This document shows positions 16,219 through 23,344 of a stretch of 64,000 bases of DNA, in pieces. The stretch lies in NCBI RefSeq assembly GCF_028368975.1, contig NZ_JAQNDM010000002.1:2366007-2430006 (forward strand), in the 5' to 3' direction. Position 1 is the first letter of the stretch, and each line of letters starts with the position of its first letter. The notes below the pieces were generated by a model. It had not been told where the DNA came from, searched no databases, and worked only from the letters and a program-made list of their open reading frames with translations. Source of the stretch: Stigmatella ashevillena (lineage in GTDB: Bacteria; Myxococcota; Myxococcia; Myxococcales; Myxococcaceae). Both the position numbers and the translations under genes were made by a program.

Positions 16219-17070
16219 TTACCGGGCGGCTGGAATTGTCACAACGCCTTCGAAGACGGCGGCGACCGGTCCTCGGAGGCGAATTTCGGACAAATCCGAG
16301 GGAACGCGGATCTGGAGGTCTCCCCCCGGGAGGGTCACGCGCAGCCAGGTGTCCGCGGGGAGGCGGTGGGCCAACACGGCCGCCGCAGCCGAGGCACACG
16401 CTCCCGTGCCGCAGGCCTGGGTCAACCCGCAGCCCCGCTCCCACACCACGACGGTGAGGCCATCTGGGTCCACGCGGACGAACTCGACGTTGGTCCGGTC
16501 TGGAAAGGAGGGGTGGTGCTCCAGGACGGGCCCGAGGCGTTCGGCCTCATATAAAGGATGTCCCAGCAGGACGAGGTGGGGGTTGCCCATGCTCACCGCC
16601 GTGCCACGCAGGCCGAGGTGATCCGGAATCGGCGCCTCCACGAAGGGCTGGCCCGTGGCTCCCGAGGGGAGGTTCGGAGCCACCAGGCGAGCAGGCCCCA
16701 TGGAGATGTCCACCTCCGCCACGCCACCGGCCTCATAGCCCGGCACACAGGCGAGGAGGCCGGCCCCGGTTTCGACCTGGAGGCGCTCGGGGCGGCCTCC
16801 CCCATGGTCCACCAGGTATTTCACCGCGCAGCGCAAACCGTTGCCGCACATCTCCGCGATGCTGCCATCGGCGTTGTGCACCACCATGCGCGCCAGCCCT
16901 TCCTGGGAAGGAAGGAGGCAGAGGACCCCATCCGCGCCGATGCCCCGCCGCCGGTCGCACATCCACCGCGACAGCTCCGCGTCGATGTCCACGCCAGTCT
17001 GGCGCCGATCGAGCACGACGAAGTCATTGCCGAGCCCGTGGTACTTGTAGATGCGTTCGCGTTCCAACAC
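16219..17070 (-). CDS. dapF: Diaminopimelate epimerase
   Basis: This cofactor-free racemase converts LL-diaminopimelate to the meso form for lysine and peptidoglycan synthesis. The 283-residue product has the two catalytic cysteines in their standard contexts: Cys75 in EMCGNGLR and Cys220 in QACGTGACA. The N-terminal YHGLGNDFVVLD and the GIGADG loop are also typical. The start is GTG at 17070; TTG at 17067 is possible. The gene lies 36 bp upstream of the response regulator at 16182 on the same strand and 70 bp downstream of the giant coiled-coil gene, so it may be part of a longer transcript. Confidence 0.95.
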   Translation of the reverse strand: MLERERIYKYHGLGNDFVVLDRRQTGVDIDAELSRWMCDRRRGIGADGVLCLLPSQEGLARMVVHNADGSIAEMCGNGLRCAVKYLVDHGGGRPERLQVETGAGLLACVPGYEAGGVAEVDISMGPARLVAPNLPSGATGQPFVEAPIPDHLGLRGTAVSMGNPHLVLLGHPLYEAERLGPVLEHHPSFPDRTNVEFVRVDPDGLTVVVWERGCGLTQACGTGACASAAAAVLAHRLPADTWLRVTLPGGDLQIRVPSDLSEIRLRGPVAAVFEGVVTIPAAR

Positions 17071-17140
17071 GGCCTCATCCTAATTGGCTGCCCCGTTCGC
17101 GGCAGCGGGGATTGCGGGCTGGCCGTTCGCCCGCCACCCC

Positions 17141-20100
17141 TCACTCCTTTCCATCCCCCTTGGGCGGAGCGGTGTCAGGCCCACCGGGCTTTCGAGGAAC
17201 GGGCGCCGGGGTGACGGCCGAGCCCGGCCGGGGGCCCGGCTTGGGCGTGAGGACGGGGGGGCTGCCCGCACCGCCAGCGGCGGGGGTCAAGACCGGAGGC
17301 GCCCCGGAAGTGGCGGGCCGCCGGACAGGCGTCCCCGAGACGGGCGCTGGCGTCCGGACCGCGCCCTGGGAAACCGCGACCGGGGTGGGCCTCCGCCCGA
17401 CTGGCTCGGAGGAGACGGCACGGGGGGGCTCCGGGGGAGCTGCCGCCGCGCGCCGCAGCGTGGCCAGTTCCGCGTCGGATGCCTCCAGCCGCTTCTGAAG
17501 CGCTTCGAGCTTTTCCGCGCGCTCGGCCAGGGTGGTCTGGAGCGCCTCTTCCTGGGCTGCTTTCTGGGCCAGTTCCTCCCGGAGCGCCTTCACCTCGGCG
17601 GTGGCTGCTTCACTCCGCTCGCGGAGCAGCCCCAACTCCGAGGTCAGGGAGGGATCGACCACGGGCGTTTCGAGCCGGGCCGTGAGTTCCTGGAGGCGAG
17701 TCTCCAATCGGACCTGATCCTCCAGGAGGATCTTCTTCTCAGCGCCCAGGCTCTCCGCCTGTTCCTTGAGCAGGGAGTGCTCACCTTGGAGCGCAGCAAG
17801 GCGCTCGGCGATCTCCTTGCCTTCCTGCTCACGCTTCCGGGAGGACTCCTCCACTTCCTGCCGCTCACGGGTGCGCTCTGCTTCCAGCGCACGCGTCGCC
17901 TCCACGGACGAGGACTCCAGTGTCATCACCCGGCTCTCCAGCCGGACCCGAGCGGCCTTGGCCACGGTCAGCTCGGACTGGACGCGCTGGATGTCCGAAT
18001 CGGCGCGACGGGCCCGGTCCTGCTCCGCCGTGAGTGCCTCCTGCGCCCGGGTGGCTTCCGCGCGGAGTTGCTCGCGCTCGGCGTCCAGGGCCGTGCGCTC
18101 CAGCTCCATCTGACGGAGCCGCGCCTGCTCCGCCTGGAGGGTCTCCTGAAGCCGGGCGAACTCAGCGCGGGCGGCCTCCAACAAGGCGCGCTCCGCTTCG
18201 AGCGAGGATTCGGCCGTGGAGGCGCGGCCCGCGAAGCGCCTCGCCGATTGAAGCTGAACGCCCAAGAGTTCCAGTTGCTCGTGCTCGGAGGTGAGACGGG
18301 CCTGGGTTTCGATCAGCTGGGCCTCGAGTTGGGCAAAGCGCATGTCCTTGTCCCCCAGGGCCCGCTGCATACCTTGAAGCGCCATGCCTTGCCGAGCCAC
18401 TTCGGCCCGCAGAGCCTCCCGCTCGGCCAGGACGGCTTCCTGCTCCTCGCGGGCCTGAGCCAGCGCCTGCTCTCGGGTGGCCAGCAACCCGGTGAACCGG
18501 GCCTCCTGGGCCTCGCCCTCGCGGGCCCGGGCTTCCAAACGCTCCGTTTGAGCGCTCAGTTCCTGGAAGGCGGCCTTGCGCTCCGAGAGCTGGGCTTCCG
18601 CGGTCTGGCGCGCGACGTCGAGCGCCGCCATCTGGGTGGAGAGCCCCTGGGCACGCGCCTCCGCTTCAGCGAGGGACTGCTGCAACTCCGCCTCGCGCGC
18701 CTCTGCTTGGTGGAGGCGCTCGGTGTTCCAGGTCCGCTCTTGCGCCAGGAAGGCCTTCGACTGCTCGGCGGCGATCCGCTGCTCCTCCCACCGGGCCTTC
18801 AGGGCCTCCTCCTCCTCCCGCGCGGCCTCCAACTCGGTGCGCAGCAGCAACCGCTCCTCCCGCTCGGAGTCCCAGCCACGCCGGGCTTCGGAGAGGAGCG
18901 CGGCGACCTGCTCACGTGCGCTCTGCTCGGTATCCAGCGACTCTTGCGCGTGGCCGAGATCCAGTTCGAGTGACTCGCGCTGCTTCCGCTCGGCCTCCAG
19001 AGCGGCACGCACCTGTGCGAGGCCCTCCTCCCCCACGGTCCGTCCCTGCCGTTCGGCCGCGTGCGCCGCCTGGGACTGAGCCAGGGCCACTTCCAGTTGA
19101 GCGTGCTGTTCCTGGGCCGCGGTCAGCGCCGACCGAACCTGCGCCAGGGATTCCTCCACCTGGACGCGCTGCGCTTGCTCCGCGACCAGCTCCGCCCGGA
19201 CACGGGCCAGGGCCTCTTCTGCCTGAGAGCGGCCTTCTTTCTCTGCGCTCAGCGTGTCACGCACTTCGGCCAGCGACACGTCCAGCTGGCGCCGCGCCTG
19301 GAGCCCCTCGCCAGACTCCGCCTGGGCTTGAGCCAGCGCTTCCTCCACCTGGACGCGCTGCGCTTGCTCCGCGGCCAACTCCGTCCGGACACGGGCCAGG
19401 GCCTCCTCGACCTGGGAGCGCCCTTCTCTCTCGGTGCTCAGCGCGTCACGCGCCTCGCCCAATGACGCTTCCAGCCTGCTCCGCGCCTGGAGTCCCTCAC
19501 CGGACTCCGCTTGCACCCGCGCCAGCGCTTCCTCGAACTGGGTACGCTGGGCCTGCTCTGCGGCCAATTCCGCTCGAAGGCGGGCCAGGGCCGCCTCACC
19601 CTCGATGCGTTGCTGCTGTTCCAGGGCAAGCGACTCCTGGACCGACGCGAGCACCCCTGCGTCCTCAACACGCCCCGAGCGCTCCAAGGTCAACACAGCT
19701 TGGAGCTGTTCGAGCGCGACGGACGCCTGGGACCGAAGCTCCTGCTCGGACACCCAGGCGGAGCGGACCTGGGCCAGCTCAGCCTGCATCTGAATCAGGG
19801 CGTCATCCCCCTGGCGGCGGAGTTGCTGCTGCGCCTCCAGCAGGGTCCGCGTCTCGGTGAGCTGCGCTTCGCGCTGGAGACGCTGCTGACGCTCGGTCTC
19901 GAGTTCCGCGGCCGTTTGGGCCCGCACGCCGTCCGAACGGAGGCGCTCCTCCCGCTCGGAGGCCCACGTCTGCCGCAGTCCGGCCAGTTCCTCTTCGAGA
20001 CGGACCCGTTCTTGCTGCTCCTTTTGGAACGCCCCCTCGGTCTGGGAAGCGGCGGCCTCCGCACGGGTCCTGGCCTGATGCTCCGCCTCGAGCGCCTCCT

Positions 20101-22153
20101 TCTGAGCCGCCAGCGCCTGCGCCAGTGCCTCGCTCTGCCGCTGCGCGGCTTCGAAGTCCTTCCCCAGGGCGTCGAGTGCCCCCGCCGTCCCGGCCAGCCG
20201 CTGCTGGAGTTCCTCGCGCGCCGCGCTCAGCTCTTCCGCTTGCTCCTCGGCCTGGGCGAGCGCGAGGGCCACATCAGCCCGGGCAGAGGACTCGGTCTGG
20301 AGCTGAGCGCGGAGTTCCTTCACCTGCTGCTCCAGCGCCTCACGCCCCGCGGTCTCCCCCGCGAGCCTCGATGCCAGCGCTTCGGTCCTCTCCCGCGCCT
20401 CGGTCTCTACTTGTTCGAACCGCTGCTCGGCCAGCTCGCGCTCCGCGTCGAGCGCCTGCGAGAACGTCGCCGAGGCCTTCTCGCGATCCTCCTCGAGGTC
20501 CACCATGCGCTCACGGGCTGCTTGGAGCGCCTCCTCGAGCTTCTCCGCCGCCTCCCGGGCATGCGTCTCATCGCGCTGGAGGGACTCCCACTGGGCCTTC
20601 AACCGGGCCGCGTCCGCGCGCGCCGCCTCCAGCTCGGTCTCCAGCCCCCGCAGCTCCGACTCCTGCGTGAGCCGCTGCTGCTCTGCTTCATGCCGTCTGG
20701 ACTCGACGGCGGCGGCGCGCTGACGACTCTCTTCCAACCCCCGTGCCAGTTGGGCCAGCTCCGCGTCCTTCATCAGGACGGCGTCCGCGGAGCTCCGTGC
20801 CTCTTCTTGCGCCCGGGCCAGCTCGTCCTTGAGGTGCTCCACGGCGGCGAGCGCCGAGGAATACTGTCCGGCGATGCGCAGCTCGCGCTCCCGCGCGGCC
20901 TCTGCATACCGGCGGCGATCCTCGGCCTGCTCCTGGGCCCGGTCCGCCGCGATGCGGTCCTTCTCCCGATCGATGCGCAGGTTCGAGAGCTCGTCCTGCA
21001 AGTCCCTCACCTGGGCATACGCCTGGGTCAACCGCTCCCGCGTCTCCTCCAGCGAGGCTCCCACCTCCTCGCGGCGGGCCCGCTCCAACCGGTGGGCCTC
21101 CTGGGCGGCGAGGACCTGGACACTGGCTTCGGTCTGGGCGCGCTGGGCCTCCTCCATCTCCAGGCGCTGTTGCATCAGGCGCCGCTCGGCATCGGAGAGC
21201 CGCTCCTGGAGCACCTGCTGCTCCAGCTCCCGGCGGCGCAGCTTCGCGGACAGCTCGTCTCGCTCCCGGGCGGCCTGCGGGGTCTGCCGCGCCTGCTCGA
21301 GCTGCGCGGCCAACCGCGCTCCCTCCTCGCGCGCCACCTCCAAGGAAGGCTTGAGGGAGGCCACCTCCGCCTCGCGGTCGGACAGGTCCGCGCGCAGCTT
21401 CGAGACCACCTCTTTCAGTTTGCCCGTGCGCTCTTCCCAACCCTTGGCGCGCTGGGCCACCTCGTCCAGCCGCCCCCGGGTGAACGCCAGCGGTTCCGGA
21501 GGAAGCTGCACCCAGGTGGGATCCATGCTCCGCGCCGGTTCCTGGCCCGCCACCACGAGGAAGTAGGCGGCCTCGCCTCCCCGGATGAGCGAGCCATCCA
21601 CCTGGAGCCCCTCTCCCCGCTCGAACGCGAGCTGGTAGCCCAGCAGGGGGCTCTGGGTGGCCACCTCCACATGGGAGAAGTGGGGCGAGAGCACATCCAA
21701 GAGCTGCCCGTAGGTCGGCGGGGCCCCCTCCTCGACCTCCATGAGCTGCCACAGCGCCAGCCCTCCTGGGTTGCGAAGGCCGCCGATCAGATACCCCTGC
21801 TTGGACACCAGCCGCGCAAGCTCCTCCAACAGGGCGGGAGCGCGCACGTAGGGGGCCAGGTCCGCCACCAACACCACATCGAAGCTGCCCGGCTCCAGGT
21901 CGTCGTAGACGTTGGCGCGGAAGCGCAGCGTCGGGCCTCCGTGCGCCTTCTGAGCCGCCTCCACGGCCGCCAGGTCCTCGTCGCAGGCCACCACCACGCG
22001 CGCACCGCGCTCCAGGAGAAACCGGGCGCTCTCGCCCCCAGTGGCAGCCACGGCGCCCACTTCGAGCACCCGGCGGCGGGCGCACAGACTCTCCGCGAAA
22101 ATGTACCGGGGCAGCAGTTCACTGGGCCCCATGCGGCGAAAGGTTGGGTGCAT
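17141..22153 (-). CDS. Giant methyltransferase-like/coiled-coil protein
   Basis: A 1670-residue protein. Residues 1-200 resemble a class I SAM-dependent methyltransferase: VLEVGAVAATGGESARFLL stands where the glycine-rich SAM loop belongs, followed by ARVVVACDEDLAAVE and FDVVLVADL. The loop lacks the full GxGxG pattern, so activity is doubtful. From about residue 225 to 1550 the protein is one almost unbroken coiled coil rich in Glu, Gln, Ala, Arg and Leu, including a 63-residue (nine-heptad) internal repeat at least twice over. The last 115 or so residues are Pro/Ala/Gly-rich and disordered (from AAAAPPEPPRAVSSEPVG). The layout recalls the motility scaffold AglZ, which joins a pseudo-receiver to a long coiled coil, but the N-domain differs. 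No signal peptide, so cytoplasmic. ATG at 22153; ATG at 22132 is an alternative. Confidence 0.83.
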   Translation of the reverse strand: MHPTFRRMGPSELLPRYIFAESLCARRRVLEVGAVAATGGESARFLLERGARVVVACDEDLAAVEAAQKAHGGPTLRFRANVYDDLEPGSFDVVLVADLAPYVRAPALLEELARLVSKQGYLIGGLRNPGGLALWQLMEVEEGAPPTYGQLLDVLSPHFSHVEVATQSPLLGYQLAFERGEGLQVDGSLIRGGEAAYFLVVAGQEPARSMDPTWVQLPPEPLAFTRGRLDEVAQRAKGWEERTGKLKEVVSKLRADLSDREAEVASLKPSLEVAREEGARLAAQLEQARQTPQAARERDELSAKLRRRELEQQVLQERLSDAERRLMQQRLEMEEAQRAQTEASVQVLAAQEAHRLERARREEVGASLEETRERLTQAYAQVRDLQDELSNLRIDREKDRIAADRAQEQAEDRRRYAEAARERELRIAGQYSSALAAVEHLKDELARAQEEARSSADAVLMKDAELAQLARGLEESRQRAAAVESRRHEAEQQRLTQESELRGLETELEAARADAARLKAQWESLQRDETHAREAAEKLEEALQAARERMVDLEEDREKASATFSQALDAERELAEQRFEQVETEARERTEALASRLAGETAGREALEQQVKELRAQLQTESSARADVALALAQAEEQAEELSAAREELQQRLAGTAGALDALGKDFEAAQRQSEALAQALAAQKEALEAEHQARTRAEAAASQTEGAFQKEQQERVRLEEELAGLRQTWASEREERLRSDGVRAQTAAELETERQQRLQREAQLTETRTLLEAQQQLRRQGDDALIQMQAELAQVRSAWVSEQELRSQASVALEQLQAVLTLERSGRVEDAGVLASVQESLALEQQQRIEGEAALARLRAELAAEQAQRTQFEEALARVQAESGEGLQARSRLEASLGEARDALSTEREGRSQVEEALARVRTELAAEQAQRVQVEEALAQAQAESGEGLQARRQLDVSLAEVRDTLSAEKEGRSQAEEALARVRAELVAEQAQRVQVEESLAQVRSALTAAQEQHAQLEVALAQSQAAHAAERQGRTVGEEGLAQVRAALEAERKQRESLELDLGHAQESLDTEQSAREQVAALLSEARRGWDSEREERLLLRTELEAAREEEEALKARWEEQRIAAEQSKAFLAQERTWNTERLHQAEAREAELQQSLAEAEARAQGLSTQMAALDVARQTAEAQLSERKAAFQELSAQTERLEARAREGEAQEARFTGLLATREQALAQAREEQEAVLAEREALRAEVARQGMALQGMQRALGDKDMRFAQLEAQLIETQARLTSEHEQLELLGVQLQSARRFAGRASTAESSLEAERALLEAARAEFARLQETLQAEQARLRQMELERTALDAEREQLRAEATRAQEALTAEQDRARRADSDIQRVQSELTVAKAARVRLESRVMTLESSSVEATRALEAERTRERQEVEESSRKREQEGKEIAERLAALQGEHSLLKEQAESLGAEKKILLEDQVRLETRLQELTARLETPVVDPSLTSELGLLRERSEAATAEVKALREELAQKAAQEEALQTTLAERAEKLEALQKRLEASDAELATLRRAAAAPPEPPRAVSSEPVGRRPTPVAVSQGAVRTPAPVSGTPVRRPATSGAPPVLTPAAGGAGSPPVLTPKPGPRPGSAVTPAPVPRKPGGPDTAPPKGDGKE
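19140..19580 (-). repeat. Internal 189-bp (63-residue) coiled-coil repeat
   Basis: Within the giant coiled-coil gene, a 63-residue unit recurs at least twice, with a third partial copy. Each unit contains LAAEQAQR, then VEEALA, then AESGEGLQAR, then SLAEVRDTL or a close variant, then EGRSQAEEALARVR. The unit length is nine heptads, so duplication keeps the coil in register. Edges are approximate. Confidence 0.7.
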
Positions 22154-22261
22154 GGGTGTGTTCGCGAGTAGGAGTATATCCGTGGGGCTTCAGGTCCCAA
22201 GGAAAGCGCCGCGGCGGGAAGTCCCCCAGGGCGCGCTCGATTGAACGGAGGGCAGACACGA

Positions 22262-23065
22262 ATGAACGGTGCACCTCAGCAGGGCTTTGGCTACCGCGCG
22301 AAGAGGACCTTCACCCGGGTGCTGGTGACGACACTGGTCCTGGGCATGGGCGGTGTGGTGGCGGTCCTGCTCTCGCAGCTCAACGCCCGCACCTTCACGC
22401 TGGACCTGTCCAACGGCCAACTGGTGGTGATGAAGGGCCGGATGCTGCCCGCGGGCGCGATGCCCTACCGGCCCGGCGATACGGGCCTGGCGGATACCTA
22501 CGCGCCCATTCCCGTGGAAAACCACGACGTTTCCGCGCTGATCACCCAACGCTTCAGCGAGCGCGAGGAGCTGGACCGGGCCCTCTTCCAGCTCCTGGAG
22601 GCGCTGGCGCGGCCGCGCATCGCCTCGGACGAGCCAGAGCGCATCGAGCGCGGCGTCTACTACCTGCGACGGGCGGAGCGGCTCACCGGGCTCAGCGCGG
22701 AGCAACGCACCACCCTCAAGAGCCTTCAGGCGGAGGTGGCCTACTACCAGGCCCGGCAGAAGATGGAGGACGCGCGCAAGCTCATCTCCGAGGCCCTGGG
22801 CCAACTGCGGCTGGCGGCCGAGAGCAACAACCGGCATTCGCGCAGCGCCAACCAGATGCTGACCGTGGTGAGCCCCGCCACGGCCGCGCTGGAGGCCGCC
22901 CTCCGGGCCGCGGTGCACTCCCTGAGCGCCCCCAGGGCCACGCCAGAGCCCGTTCCTGCGGTCCCGGACCCTGCCCCCGCCCCCCCCACCCCGGGCCCCG
23001 CGGACGAGGCCGCCCTGCCCCCCGGCCAACCCCTGGCCCCGGACGCTGGCAACAGAACTCCCTGA
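22262..23065 (+). CDS. Single-pass membrane protein, function unknown
   Basis: A 267-residue protein that I do not recognise. A short cytoplasmic N-terminus (MNGAPQQGFGYRAKRTF) is followed by a membrane segment (about residues 20-42, VLVTTLVLGMGGVVAVLLSQ), an extracytoplasmic region with TLDLSNGQLVVMKGRM, and a helical section around residues 95-205 with a Tyr/Arg-rich ERGVYYLRRAERLTG segment. The last 60 residues are Pro/Ala-rich. The ATG at 22262 is supported by GGAGGG at 22247-22252. It is divergent from the giant coiled-coil gene with 108 bp between the starts, so a shared control region is possible. It ends before a perfect hairpin at 23094-23116. Confidence 0.75.
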   Translation: MNGAPQQGFGYRAKRTFTRVLVTTLVLGMGGVVAVLLSQLNARTFTLDLSNGQLVVMKGRMLPAGAMPYRPGDTGLADTYAPIPVENHDVSALITQRFSEREELDRALFQLLEALARPRIASDEPERIERGVYYLRRAERLTGLSAEQRTTLKSLQAEVAYYQARQKMEDARKLISEALGQLRLAAESNNRHSRSANQMLTVVSPATAALEAALRAAVHSLSAPRATPEPVPAVPDPAPAPPTPGPADEAALPPGQPLAPDAGNRTP

Positions 23066-23093
23066 ATCGCCTCCCCGCCGCCTTCCCGTCACC

Positions 23094-23116
23094 CGACTGT
23101 TGCCCACCAACAGTCG
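23094..23116 (+). terminator. Perfect 9-bp hairpin downstream of the membrane protein gene
   Basis: CGACTGTTG at 23094-23102 and CAACAGTCG at 23108-23116 pair perfectly around a 5-base loop. There is no T tract, so it could be a weak terminator or a protein-binding palindrome ahead of nrdA. Confidence 0.45.
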
Positions 23117-23169
23117 AGTTGTGATCATAGATTGCAAATGTCGATCCGAGGCGAGCACTAGCTATCGCG

Positions 23170-23198
23170 TTGACAGGTTGGGGTACCCCCCATACCTT
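23170..23198 (+). promoter_or_regulatory. Candidate sigma-70 promoter for nrdAB
   Basis: A perfect -35 hexamer TTGACA at 23170-23175 is followed after 17 bases by TACCTT at 23193-23198. The -10 is a weak match (3 of 6). It would give a leader of about 140 bases before the GTG of nrdA, containing the hairpin at 23210-23240. I found no clear NrdR box by eye. Confidence 0.5.
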
Positions 23199-23209
23199 GT
23201 GCCCGTCCA

Positions 23210-23240
23210 AAGGGCCCCCGGGAAACCCGGGGGGACCCTT
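23210..23240 (+). promoter_or_regulatory. Very stable GC hairpin in the nrdA leader
   Basis: CCCCCGGG at 23215-23222 pairs with CCCGGGGG at 23226-23233 around an AAA loop. AAGGG before it and CCCTT after it extend the stem past a small bulge at G23234/A23235. It lies just downstream of the candidate promoter and about 105 bases before the nrdA start. A role as attenuator or mRNA-stability element is inferred from position only. Confidence 0.5.
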
Positions 23241-23344
23241 CCGGACCCCTGACAAACTGTATGACGAGGTGCGTCAAGACACTCCACGGTCTTCGGACGG
23301 GAGAGGTGTGTCTTGTCGTCGCCTTCCTTTGGAGCGAGCCGACC

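Noticed and set aside
14341-16554. 737-codon plus-strand frame opposite the GAF/GGDEF regulator
   Set aside because: Antisense shadow with His/Gln/Arg-rich composition and no domain.
19511-22171. 886-codon plus-strand frame opposite the giant coiled-coil gene
   Set aside because: The Leu/Gly/Arg-rich translation is the antisense image of coiled-coil codons; no start site or motif.
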